A stretch of DNA of 64,000 nt from Desulfonispora thiosulfatigenes DSM 11270. GTDB lineage: Bacteria; Bacillota; Peptococcia; Peptococcales; Desulfonisporaceae. The notes beneath the pieces are model-generated. The model had not been told where the DNA came from, did no database searches, and was given only the letters and a program-made list of their open reading frames with translations. This document shows, one piece after another, positions 54,165-62,693 of the stretch (position 1 is the first letter of the stretch; every line of letters begins with the position of its first letter). Location of the stretch: NCBI RefSeq assembly GCF_900176035.1, contig NZ_FWWT01000017.1, positions 1 through 64,000 on the forward strand, in the 5' to 3' direction. Position numbers and translations under genes: made by a program.

Positions 54165-55277
54165 ATGTTAAGTAGATTTCTAACAAGATTAAAGACTTTA
54201 ACCAGTTTAGTTGGAGTAACTGGGTATGAGCAAGAGGTAATTAAATACTTGAGGGATGAGTTTAAAATGGTCTCAGATGAAGTAATCATTGATCCTCTTG
54301 GAAACCTTATTGCAGTAAAAAAAGGAACAGAAGATGGACCATCATTAATGCTTACTGCTCATGCAGATGAAATAGGATTTTGTGTTAAAAATATATTATC
54401 AAGTGGATTTATTCAATTTGAAAAGGTAGGTAATTTTTCAGACAAAATTTTAGCGGGCAGAGCAGTATGGATTATTTCTAATAACCAGAAGATTCCTGGG
54501 ATAATTGGAATTAAGTCGAGTCATTTATCAACAGCAGAAGAAAAAAATAAAATACAATCTGTATCAGAACTATATATAGATTTGGGAACAAGCTCAAAAG
54601 AAGAAGTTGAAAAGCTTGGCATTAACATTGGAGATAGGATTATTCCACAAAGTGAATTATTTGAGATGAGTAGCGCTAATATGGTATGTTCTCGTGCATT
54701 GGATAATAGGATTAATTGTGCAGTAATACTGGAATTATTTCATGAGTTACAGGGAAAAGAATTTAAAGGTACTTTATATGGTGTAATAACAATTCAAGAA
54801 GAGTTAGCATATACCGGTGGCTCAGTTGTTGCCAATACTGTTGATCCTGATTATGCAATAATTCTGGATACTATTCCATCCATGGATACACCAGGAGTTA
54901 ATTTAGAGTTAACGAATTGTATCCAACTTGGAAAAGGTCCAGCTTGCCCGTTGTCTTATGGTTTGGTTGGATTAGGAAATACTTATATTCACATCCATCC
55001 AGCAGTAAGAAAAATAATAGAAGAAAGTTCAAGGGAAGCAAATATAGATGTTCAGTATATTACTCTTTTACAAACTAATTATACTACAGATGCACCAATG
55101 ATAGCTAAAAGTAACAAGGGGGTTCCTATTGGTACCTTAACTGTGCCTAGACGATATTCTCATAGTCCGCATGAGGTTGCAAATATAAGAGATGCGGTTG
55201 ATTTAATAAAATTATTAAAGGTTATTGTTAAACGGAATGGGGAACAAAAAATATCATTTTTATTTAATGAAATATAA
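54165..55277 (+). CDS. M42-family metallopeptidase
   Basis: A 370-residue zinc aminopeptidase/endoglucanase-like M42 protein. Metal and catalytic sites: TAHADEIGF (His, Asp), SRALDNRINC (bridging Asp), TIQEELAYTGG (catalytic and metal Glu), ILDTIP (Asp) and YSHSPHEVANI (His). It would cleave peptides or N-terminal amino acids in the cytoplasm. It is co-transcribed with two membrane proteins, so its substrate is probably what they import. Confidence 0.87.
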   Translation: MLSRFLTRLKTLTSLVGVTGYEQEVIKYLRDEFKMVSDEVIIDPLGNLIAVKKGTEDGPSLMLTAHADEIGFCVKNILSSGFIQFEKVGNFSDKILAGRAVWIISNNQKIPGIIGIKSSHLSTAEEKNKIQSVSELYIDLGTSSKEEVEKLGINIGDRIIPQSELFEMSSANMVCSRALDNRINCAVILELFHELQGKEFKGTLYGVITIQEELAYTGGSVVANTVDPDYAIILDTIPSMDTPGVNLELTNCIQLGKGPACPLSYGLVGLGNTYIHIHPAVRKIIEESSREANIDVQYITLLQTNYTTDAPMIAKSNKGVPIGTLTVPRRYSHSPHEVANIRDAVDLIKLLKVIVKRNGEQKISFLFNEI

Positions 55278-55399
55278 GTGATCATAAGTATTTTTTTGTT
55301 GGATTTTATTTAGGAAAAATTATTTATAATCCTAGATGCTAGTTATCATAGAACTGGTTAGATATAAGGGATAGAAGAATCTAGTTTTTCCTACCTTGT

Positions 55400-55442
55400 A
55401 GAAAATCCTTACCTAATAGTAATGTGATGGTAAGGATTTTCT
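55400..55442 (+). terminator. Hairpin after the M42 operon
   Basis: A perfect 14-bp stem AGAAAATCCTTACC/GGTAAGGATTTTCT, 123 nt after the M42 stop; the T-run is inside the 3' arm. Confidence 0.6.
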
Positions 55443-55567
55443 GAGATTATAATAATTTGTGCTGATCTTATGTCTTTATGTTTATGATCAGTTTTTATTA
55501 CCTAAATGCAATAGAAAATTGAAATACTAAAATGCTGTGATATTATGGAATATTAATTATTTATAAG

Positions 55568-56290
55568 TTATTTTAATTTGTCTTCAAATGCTTCGTCTGG
55601 AGTTAAATATTTTAAAATCTTTAGTGGGAGTGCATTGCATCAACTTTGCATACTAGCAATAGCTTCATTATAATATTGGTTAGTAAAAGGTGCCATTGGG
55701 GATGAAAAGTCGTATAAGAGCGTTATGGAGTACGTTTGTGCCTACCCCACTAGACCTATAAGTGTGTGCAAAATATACGTTGGTATCTGTTCCTATCTCT
55801 AATGATGAGAGTTCTGAAAACTCAAATCTATTGTCAGCTTAATAGTTTTAAAGACTTTTGAGAAACATTTTTTAGTTTCATTGATCAAGTTTATAAGAGC
55901 CCTTTAAACAGCTTCAGTTGTTGTGCCAGGGATTTTTCAGATTATTTCTTTTCGGGTATTGCGTTCAGTAATGGTGAATAGGACAGCATCAGACCTGTTT
56001 TTCTTTCCAATGAATTTATCAATCTCCAAGTGACCAAACTCAATACGATTATTAATGTGTTCGGGACGTTCGTCTATGCTAGTGCCAAGATGCCTTTTGT
56101 GTTTTCTGATTTTTCGTGGTTTAGTGGAACGTTTTACTTTTAAAGGTAAGTCAATATTTGCGATTTTAAGTAAACCAGTATCTACATAATTATAAAGTGT
56201 TTTAGTGCACACCATTTATTCTTTGTGAAATCTATTATACCTTCTGGCAGCTCCGCAAATAGCATCTAGTGAATGATTTTGTTAAAGAAC
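55568..56290 (-). pseudogene. Decayed IS30-family transposase
   Basis: Fragments in several frames match IS30-type transposases. On the minus strand the open piece at 55937-56215 has VCTKTLYNYVDTGLL and ERPEHINNRIEFGHLEIDKF. Further downstream ADNRFEFSEL, VYFAHTYRSS, HNALIRLFIPNG and a terminal YLTPDEAFEDKLK (stop at 55568) can be read in shifted frames. Several frameshifts and changes make it non-functional. The upstream boundary is approximate. Confidence 0.8.
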
Positions 56291-56356
56291 AATTCTGCCA
56301 CATGTATTATAAAAGTTTCACATTTAAGACGATAATGATGTATCATTTAAGTAGTC

Positions 56357-56427
56357 CATAGTGTGAACCACTACCTATAATTAATTGTTTGTGGTGAATT
56401 AATTATAGTACAGTTCGATCCACTATG
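56357..56427. repeat. Nested imperfect palindrome
   Basis: An inner 12-bp perfect stem CTATAATTAATT/AATTAATTATAG (56375-56408) lies inside GAAC/GTTC and CATAGTG/CACTATG arms. It sits between the IS30 remnant and the Mn catalase gene; it could be an IS or MITE-like relic. No other gene lies in 56291-56532. Confidence 0.45.
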
Positions 56428-56532
56428 AATTTCTTATTAGTTTAATTTGATTTTACAATGAAGCATTCTAATAATCTAAAGGTTTTTTTATATATTATTT
56501 AACAATGTAAAAGCATTTTTTTAGATAACCGA

Positions 56533-57207
56533 TTAGTGTGAGCGTGGATTATCAAAACTTGGTGGTGTTGGTTCAGGCGCTCTAAAATGTTGTCCTGGCG
56601 TAGACAAATCAAAATAAAGTTTAGAATCTTCGGTAACTCCAAAGTCTTTGTTTGATCCTGTTTGTTGAATTTTATTTAAAGCTTCACGGAATAAAGCATT
56701 ATGTGCTTCCTCACGATTAAGCAAGAAATCAATTGTTTCTCGTACATATTTATCATTTATTTGTCTATGCAAATGTTCGTAAACTACTTTTGCTCTTTGC
56801 TCTGCTGCAATATTTGATAAAATATCAGCTACTAAATCACCAGTTACATTGACATAGTTAGCTGTCCATGGAGACCCAGATGAATTCATTAGGGCTGGTG
56901 ATAAACCTGTTAGAGTATGTGTTTCGATTTCTCCTGCTTGTACTTGTGTATAATCCACATCATGTCCATTTAATAGATTAATGGTTTGTGCAACCATTTC
57001 CATATGACTAAGTTCTTCAGCAGCAATATCTAAAAATAGATCTTTAATTGCAGGATCTTTAATTCTAAAACTCTGAGACATATATTGCATTGCAGCTTTT
57101 AATTCACCGTTTGGACCCCCTAGTTGCTCCTGCATTAATACGGCATATTGTGGATTAGGACGCTCAACCTTTACTTCCTGTAATAATTTTTTATCATGTT
57201 TAAACAA
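56533..57207 (-). CDS. Manganese catalase family protein
   Basis: A di-manganese catalase of about 224 residues: dimetal ligands in GELKAAMQYM (Glu), EELSHMEMVAQ (Glu, His), AEQRAKVVYEHL (Glu) and NREEAHNALF (Glu, His). It disproportionates H2O2 without heme and is related to spore-coat CotJC. AGGAGGTG lies 6 nt before a TTG (57207); the GTG at 57216 overlaps that site, so TTG is preferred. Confidence 0.88.
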   Translation of the reverse strand: MFKHDKKLLQEVKVERPNPQYAVLMQEQLGGPNGELKAAMQYMSQSFRIKDPAIKDLFLDIAAEELSHMEMVAQTINLLNGHDVDYTQVQAGEIETHTLTGLSPALMNSSGSPWTANYVNVTGDLVADILSNIAAEQRAKVVYEHLHRQINDKYVRETIDFLLNREEAHNALFREALNKIQQTGSNKDFGVTEDSKLYFDLSTPGQHFRAPEPTPPSFDNPRSH

Positions 57208-57271
57208 AATAAACACCTCCTGTGATTAGTATAATCAATTTTTATATTAATATTTATTTCTTTAAAAAAGT

Positions 57272-57300
57272 TTGACATTGTCTGTTGCTTTGCATATAAT
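57272..57300 (+). promoter_or_regulatory. aroF-pheA promoter
   Basis: Perfect consensus TTGACA and TATAAT with a 17-bp spacer. Transcription would start near 57307, giving a leader of about 258 nt. Confidence 0.88.
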
Positions 57301-57336
57301 TAATAAAAATTAGTAACCTTTTGGGGGCATAGTATT

Positions 57337-57486
57337 ATGGAAAAGATTATTAGAACTATTAATATAAATGCAGAAAACTTTAACTTTTTCTTTAGCCAAG
57401 GCTTTTTTAGCGTTGGTTTTTTCTGCTACAAAAAAATAGAAAATTATTATTCTAATGATCTTAAACCTGTATATATGTCTATTTAA
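57337..57486 (+). CDS. Phe-rich leader peptide of aroF-pheA
   Basis: A 49-codon frame: ATG with GGGGG 9 nt upstream, TAA at 57484-57486. Residues 15-29 contain eight Phe (FNFFFSQGFFSVGFF), and Tyr occurs at 31, 37, 38 and 46. It precedes the genes for DAHP synthase and prephenate dehydratase, which make Phe. This is the arrangement of enterobacterial phe leader peptides, so I interpret it as the sensor of a ribosome-stalling attenuator. Confidence 0.75.
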   Translation: MEKIIRTININAENFNFFFSQGFFSVGFFCYKKIENYYSNDLKPVYMSI

Positions 57487-57518
57487 AGGGACTTATATTT
57501 TTCTAGTATTTAAGAGAA
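57450..57518 (+). promoter_or_regulatory. Candidate antiterminator helix
   Basis: TCTTAAA (57459-57465) is exactly complementary to TTTAAGA (57509-57515), and TTC (57450-57452) to GAA just beyond. This helix would use the 5' arm of the terminator stem. A ribosome stalled at the Phe codons (57379-57423) would leave it free to form; one reaching the stop codon would interfere. Pairing is read by eye only. Confidence 0.5.
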
Positions 57519-57543
57519 CTCATTAGATGGGTTCTCTTTTTTT
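57513..57543 (+). terminator. Attenuator terminator before aroF
   Basis: The 10-bp stem AGAGAACTCA/TGGGTTCTCT (one G-U pair) is followed by seven T residues, ending 21 nt before the aroF start. It lies between a promoter and its own operon, as attenuators do. Confidence 0.85.
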
Positions 57544-57564
57544 ATTAAAAAAGGAGGAATTATA

Positions 57565-58578
57565 ATGGTAATTGTACTTAGACCTAACACATCAAAAGAG
57601 GATATTAATAAAATTAAAAACAAAATGGAGAGTTTAGGGTGTGCGGTATCTGAAACAATAGGTGAAAACAGAAGCATTTTAGGTTTAGTAGGAGATACAA
57701 GTAAAATTGACCCTGGCATAATTGAATCTAATAGAAACGTGGAAAAGGTATTATTTGTGCAAGAGCCTTATAAAAAAGCAAATAGACTTTTTCATCCTGG
57801 AAATTCAGTAATTAAGATTGGCGATCAAACTATTGGTGGAGATAAACTTGCAATTATCGCAGGACCTTGTTCAGTAGAGAGTGAAGACCAAATTACTAGT
57901 ATTGCGCAAGATATCAAACAAGCTGGAGCAGGATTCTTAAGAGGAGGGGCCTATAAACCTAGAACCTCACCTTATAGTTTCCAAGGTTTAAAGATGGAAG
58001 GTCTAGAATTATTAAAAATAGCTAAAGAAAAAACAGGACTGCCAATTGTTTCTGAACTGATGTCAGCGGATGTCTTAGATAGCTTTCTTGAATATGTAGA
58101 TGTAATTCAAATTGGTGCTAGAAATATGCAAAACTTTGATTTGTTAAAGAAAGTAGGTAAAACTAATAAACCTATACTTTTAAAAAGAGGGATGTCTTCT
58201 ACAATTGAAGAGTTATTAATGTCAGCTGAATATATAATGGCAGAAGGAAATGAAAATGTTATTCTTTGCGAGCGTGGAATAAGGACCTTTGAAAGTTTCA
58301 CAAGAAATACTTTAGATTTAAGTGCAATCCCTGCAATTAAAAGAAAAAGTCATTTACCTGTTATTATAGATCCAAGTCATGCTACAGGTTTATGGTGGAT
58401 GGTTGAACCATTAGCTAAAGCAGCCATTGTAACAGGGGCTGATGGACTTATAATAGAGGTGCATAATGATCCTGCTAATGCAAAATGCGATGGACAACAA
58501 TCAATTACCCCACAAAGATTTGCTAAATTAATGGAAACCTTAAAGAAAATAGCGGAGATTGAAAATAAAACTATCTAG
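57565..58578 (+). CDS. aroF: 3-deoxy-7-phosphoheptulonate synthase (type I-beta)
   Basis: Condenses PEP and erythrose-4-phosphate, first step of the shikimate pathway; 337 residues. It has an N-terminal ferredoxin-like regulatory domain (about 1-70), as in the Tyr/Phe-inhibited Thermotoga enzyme, and a catalytic barrel with IAGPCSVES, RGGAYKPRTSPYSFQG, LLKRGMSSTIEE, IIDPSHATG and EVHNDPANAKCDG. AAGGAGG precedes the ATG. It forms an operon with pheA under the Phe-rich leader. Confidence 0.93.
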   Translation: MVIVLRPNTSKEDINKIKNKMESLGCAVSETIGENRSILGLVGDTSKIDPGIIESNRNVEKVLFVQEPYKKANRLFHPGNSVIKIGDQTIGGDKLAIIAGPCSVESEDQITSIAQDIKQAGAGFLRGGAYKPRTSPYSFQGLKMEGLELLKIAKEKTGLPIVSELMSADVLDSFLEYVDVIQIGARNMQNFDLLKKVGKTNKPILLKRGMSSTIEELLMSAEYIMAEGNENVILCERGIRTFESFTRNTLDLSAIPAIKRKSHLPVIIDPSHATGLWWMVEPLAKAAIVTGADGLIIEVHNDPANAKCDGQQSITPQRFAKLMETLKKIAEIENKTI

Positions 58579-58594
58579 TGTAAGGATGTTAAAT

Positions 58595-59428
58595 ATGATT
58601 AATAAGAATAATTATATAGGATATCAAGGCATACCAGGTTCATACAGTGAAGAGGCACTTAAGGAATACTTTGGCGAAAATGTACAAACAAAAAATTATC
58701 CAGAATTTCTAGGGGTGTTTGAAGCACTAAATGAGAAAGAAATAGATTATGGGGTACTACCCCTAGAAAATTCATCAACTGGTGCAATTAATGATGTTTA
58801 TGATCTTTTGCGAAGTTATGGTTTTTATATAGTAGGAGAAAGAAACATTAAAGTGGATCATAATTTAGTAGTCAATAAGGGAACAAAAATAGAAGATCTT
58901 ACAGAAGTTTATTCCCATAGTCAGGCCTTAGAGCAAAGTAGTAGGTATTTAAAAGAGCATCCTAACTGGCAGCTAATACCTTATAAAAATACAGCTATTA
59001 GCGCTAGATATATAAAAGAAGAAAATTTGAAAACTAAGGCTGCTATTGCAAGCAAAAGGGCTGCAGAATTATATGATTTAGATATATTAGCAGAAAATAT
59101 AAATTATAATAAAAATAACTATACAAGGTTTATTATAATTGGTAGAAATTTAGAGGTTAGTGAAAGATGTAATAAGTTAAGTATTATTATGACCGTTTTA
59201 CACGAACCTGGAATGCTAAATAAAAGTTTGCAAATTTTTTCTGATCATAAAGTAAATCTACTAAAAATTGAATCTAGACCAATTATCGAACGCTCTTGGG
59301 AATACTTTTTTTATATTGATTTAGAGGGGAATTTAGAAAAAAACAATCTTCAGGAAGTATTACATTTAGTTAAAAAAAATAGCAGTTATTATAAATTACT
59401 AGGTAATTATCAAAAAAGTGAAGTCTAA
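58595..59428 (+). CDS. pheA: Prephenate dehydratase
   Basis: Converts prephenate to phenylpyruvate; about 277 residues with no chorismate mutase domain. Catalytic part: GYQGIPGSYSEEAL, VLPLENSSTGAIND, VYSHSQALEQ and NNYTRFIIIG (TRF motif). The C-terminal ACT domain has KIESRPI for Phe binding, so feedback inhibition is expected. Start at ATG 58595 with AAGGA 8 nt upstream; upstream in-frame ATGs fall in aroF or too near that site. Confidence 0.92.
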   Translation: MINKNNYIGYQGIPGSYSEEALKEYFGENVQTKNYPEFLGVFEALNEKEIDYGVLPLENSSTGAINDVYDLLRSYGFYIVGERNIKVDHNLVVNKGTKIEDLTEVYSHSQALEQSSRYLKEHPNWQLIPYKNTAISARYIKEENLKTKAAIASKRAAELYDLDILAENINYNKNNYTRFIIIGRNLEVSERCNKLSIIMTVLHEPGMLNKSLQIFSDHKVNLLKIESRPIIERSWEYFFYIDLEGNLEKNNLQEVLHLVKKNSSYYKLLGNYQKSEV

Positions 59429-59436
59429 TTAAAGAG

Positions 59437-59483
59437 AGAAGTTGCAAATAAACTTAATAGTTAATTTGCAACTTCTTCATTTT
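59437..59483. terminator. Bidirectional terminator between pheA and the 3D-domain gene
   Basis: A perfect 13-bp stem AGAAGTTGCAAAT/ATTTGCAACTTCT, followed by TCATTTTT on the plus strand. Confidence 0.85.
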
Positions 59484-60295
59484 TATTCAATAATTTCTAA
59501 TTTAACAGGACCCAAACCAGCACTTTTAAGGCCAATTGCTTCAGCTGAGGCCATGGATAAATCTATAACTCTATTACGAGAAAAAGGTCCTCGATCATTA
59601 ATTCTAACATTTACACATTTACCAGTATTTAATGAAGTAACTTTTACTACTGTGCCAAATGGTAATGTTTTGTGAGCAGCAGTATATTCGTACTGATTAA
59701 ATCTCTCGCCACTAGAAGTACAACCTCCATGGTGAGAACCTCCATACCAAGAGGCTGTCCCAGTTTCGTGGTAGATAACTTTAGGTTCTAAAACGGTTTT
59801 TTCTATAACCTTGTCCTCTTTTTCTTCAGTACAGGCTTGAGCCCGTTTAAAGTTTTCGAGTTGGGCTATAGATGCATCAGATTTTGTAGCTATAATAGTA
59901 TTGGTGTTTTCTACCCAGGTTGCTTCATAACCTAGAGAAGAAGCCGCAAATTCTAAGTCAATATACATCTTTCCATCAACAAGTTTAGTTGGCACACACG
60001 TCTTTTGATTGATCCCATTGATGGTCACTTCATTGGATAAATTAGAAATTTGTATATTCTTATCCTCATAACTAATTACTGTACTTGAATCATCTGGTTG
60101 CCATTTAATCTCACTTCCAAAAAAATCATAGAATGATCTAACTGGAACAAGGATTTCTCCATTTTCTTTTAGATGATTCGTAACGTCTAAAATTGCTTTT
60201 ATATTTACAGTATTAACTTCATCTTCAGCATTTACTAAGTTAGGTATTAAAGTGAAAAATGAAACAAGGATAAGAGTAAAGACAAATCTTCGAAT
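59483..60295 (-). CDS. Secreted RlpA/3D-type double-psi beta-barrel protein, apparent ATT start
   Basis: About 270 residues. A signal peptide (RRFVFTLILVSFFTLI...NA) is followed by a copper-amine-oxidase-N-terminal-like stalk (GEILVPVRSFYDFFG, MYIDLEFAASSLGY) and an RlpA-like barrel (TASWYGGSHHGG, SGERFN, AAHKTLPFGT, VRINDRGPF, VIDLS). It probably acts on or binds peptidoglycan. No ATG, GTG or TTG occurs in frame upstream of a GTG (60028) that would remove the signal peptide. ATT at 60293-60295 lies 7 nt after TAGGAGG, so it is the likely start. Confidence 0.78.
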   Translation of the reverse strand: MRRFVFTLILVSFFTLIPNLVNAEDEVNTVNIKAILDVTNHLKENGEILVPVRSFYDFFGSEIKWQPDDSSTVISYEDKNIQISNLSNEVTINGINQKTCVPTKLVDGKMYIDLEFAASSLGYEATWVENTNTIIATKSDASIAQLENFKRAQACTEEKEDKVIEKTVLEPKVIYHETGTASWYGGSHHGGCTSSGERFNQYEYTAAHKTLPFGTVVKVTSLNTGKCVNVRINDRGPFSRNRVIDLSMASAEAIGLKSAGLGPVKLEIIE

Positions 60296-60403
60296 AAAAA
60301 CCCCTCCTAAAAGGAAATAATTTTAAAGCGACTACATTATATAATATATATAGGTTGTCGGTAAAGGGGAATTTTTATACATTTATATTTTATAGTATTA
60401 AAA

Positions 60404-61864
60404 TTATAGGAGAGGTGAAAAAAGTCTTGAAATTGATTCCTTTGTTTTAGTCTTAAACGAACGGTTTTTATAGTTATCCAAAGTTAACTCGGTTGAATCA
60501 AACATATCTTTAATAAAGATACTTTCTAGCTCTTGAGCCTTTTCTGTACTATACATAAAAGCATTTATTTCAAAATTAACTTTAAAACTTCTAAGATCTA
60601 GGTTAGCCGTTCCTACAGATGAAATAAAGCCATCTGAAGTAGCCATTTTACTATGGACAAAGCCTTTATTATAGTGAAAAAAGCGCACACCTGCTTCTAA
60701 TAATTCCCCCATATAAGATAAACCTGCCCAATATACAAATATGTGATCTGATTTTCCAGGGACAATAACCCTTATATCTACTCCTGATAGGGCAGCCAGT
60801 TTTAATGCATTAAAAATACTTTCATCAGGTATAAAGTAAGGAGTTTCAATATAAAGATGGTTGCGAGCAGTATAAATCATTTTAAGATAACCATTACGTA
60901 TCGATTGCCACTGGGAATCTGGACCACTAGAAACAATTTGTATACCTGTTCTACCATGAATTGCAGAAGGTTGTTCAAGTATATATTTCGTGAGGGTAAT
61001 TTCCTCCTTAGAAGCAAAACGCCAATCCAGTAAAAAACGAAATTGTAAATTGGCTACTGCAGATCCTTGAATACGCAAATGAATATCACGCCAATATCCA
61101 AATCTTTTCGATAAACCTAGATATTCATTTCCAATATTGAGTCCACCTGTATAACCTATTTGCCCATCAATAACAGTGATCTTACGATGGTTGCGGTAGT
61201 TAATACGTAAATTTACATAAGGTACAAATGGAGGAAAAAACTCAGCAACCTTTCCACCAGCTTTAATTAAAGGAGTAAAAAAACTCCGTTTTAAACGAAT
61301 ACAACCCATGCCATCATATAAAAGACGCACTTCTAATCCTTCTTTGGCCTTTTCGGTTAATAATTCAATGATTTTCCTTCCTAGAGAATCATTGCGAATA
61401 ATATAATATTCCATATGGATGGAATATTTAGCATTTTTAATATCTTCAACTAATGTATTAAACTTATGTACCCCGGTAGAAAATATCTCCACATTATTAT
61501 CTTGACTAAAGAGAGCATTATTATCTTTTAAAAAAAGGTTTATTGTATCTAAGTGGAAATAAGATTTAGATTCAAAGAATTTATATTGCCTATCATTAAG
61601 ATGGGCCTTTTGCAAATAGACACTACGAATTACTTCAAGTTCTTCTTCCGTTTTCAAGGTGAAAAGAGACTCCTTACGTAAACTCTGTCCTAAAAAAAGA
61701 TAAAATATAAATCCAACTACGGGAACAAATAATAGAATCATAAGCCAAACCAAAGTATCATTAGGATTACGACGTCTTTCAAAAAGAATAACGAAAGCAG
61801 CAAAGATTATATTCAAGATAAATAAATAACTAATTAAATTATAAAGCGAGCTAAAAGTTAACAT
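60404..61864 (-). CDS. cls: Cardiolipin synthase
   Basis: A 486-residue phospholipase-D-type enzyme joining two phosphatidylglycerols. Two N-terminal membrane segments (about 5-60), then two HKD motifs: RNHRKITVIDG with GGLNIGNEYLG, and FVHSKMATSDG with GTANLDLRSF. GGGAGAAAG precedes the ATG. It is monocistronic and divergent from the rhomboid gene. Confidence 0.92.
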   Translation of the reverse strand: MLTFSSLYNLISYLFILNIIFAAFVILFERRRNPNDTLVWLMILLFVPVVGFIFYLFLGQSLRKESLFTLKTEEELEVIRSVYLQKAHLNDRQYKFFESKSYFHLDTINLFLKDNNALFSQDNNVEIFSTGVHKFNTLVEDIKNAKYSIHMEYYIIRNDSLGRKIIELLTEKAKEGLEVRLLYDGMGCIRLKRSFFTPLIKAGGKVAEFFPPFVPYVNLRINYRNHRKITVIDGQIGYTGGLNIGNEYLGLSKRFGYWRDIHLRIQGSAVANLQFRFLLDWRFASKEEITLTKYILEQPSAIHGRTGIQIVSSGPDSQWQSIRNGYLKMIYTARNHLYIETPYFIPDESIFNALKLAALSGVDIRVIVPGKSDHIFVYWAGLSYMGELLEAGVRFFHYNKGFVHSKMATSDGFISSVGTANLDLRSFKVNFEINAFMYSTEKAQELESIFIKDMFDSTELTLDNYKNRSFKTKTKESISRLFSPLL

Positions 61865-62079
61865 TCTTTCTCCCTTTTCTGATAGAATTATAAAAATATT
61901 TAAATAAATATTTCATCTTAATCATTATACTTCTTGTCAAGTTATTAAACAATATTGCTTATAATCTATTATGATACATATTATAAGTTAAGGTTCAAAT
62001 AAATATATTATTTTATAATGGCATAATGATTATTTAAAAAGTAGAATAGAATATAATATACAGAGGAGGTGTGTTTAAA

Positions 62080-62691
62080 ATGTATTATAGAGGAGCTTTT
62101 GGTGGTGTTATTTCTTATGAATATATGAAAAAACACTCACCATTAACACTGGTTTTAATTGGGGTTAATGCAGCAATCTTTTTAATAGCGATGATTTTGC
62201 GTATACATAACGAAATAATTACTATAGGTGGAATGGTGCCGTTAGAGTACATACTTGTTTATAAGGAATATTGGAGGTTTTTAACTTCAATGTTTATTCA
62301 TGGAGATTTGATGCATCTTGTTTTTAATATGATTATTTTATTACATGCAGGAGCATATTTAGAACAATTTCTTAAATCAAAGAAATTTATAAGTCTTTAT
62401 CTTTTAACAGGTTTATTAGTTGCTTTGTTTACGGGTATTTTTTCTAGTGGCATTACTGTTGGAGCCTCAGGAGCAATTTTTTCTTTATTAGGATATATAC
62501 TTTATTATGAATTAGAGAATCGAAAAAAGGGAATAAATAGTTATAGCGTAATAGTTCCTTTAGTTGCAATTAACGTTATCTTCACCTTTTTAGATCCTAG
62601 AATCAGCATAGTAGGTCACCTTTCAGGTCTAATTATCGGATATTTAGTTGCTTTATTTCAAAATAAAAGAAAGATAAACTTTAGGGGATAA
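62080..62691 (+). CDS. Rhomboid-family intramembrane serine protease
   Basis: 203 residues with about six membrane segments. The catalytic Ser is in VGASGAIF and the His in VGHLSGLI; HLVFNMIIL is the conserved loop/TM2 stretch. ATG 62080 follows GAGGAGGTG by about 9 nt; the GTG at 62071 lies on that site. rpoN starts 2 nt after its stop, so the two are probably co-transcribed. Confidence 0.88.
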   Translation: MYYRGAFGGVISYEYMKKHSPLTLVLIGVNAAIFLIAMILRIHNEIITIGGMVPLEYILVYKEYWRFLTSMFIHGDLMHLVFNMIILLHAGAYLEQFLKSKKFISLYLLTGLLVALFTGIFSSGITVGASGAIFSLLGYILYYELENRKKGINSYSVIVPLVAINVIFTFLDPRISIVGHLSGLIIGYLVALFQNKRKINFRG

Positions 62692-62693
62692 TT

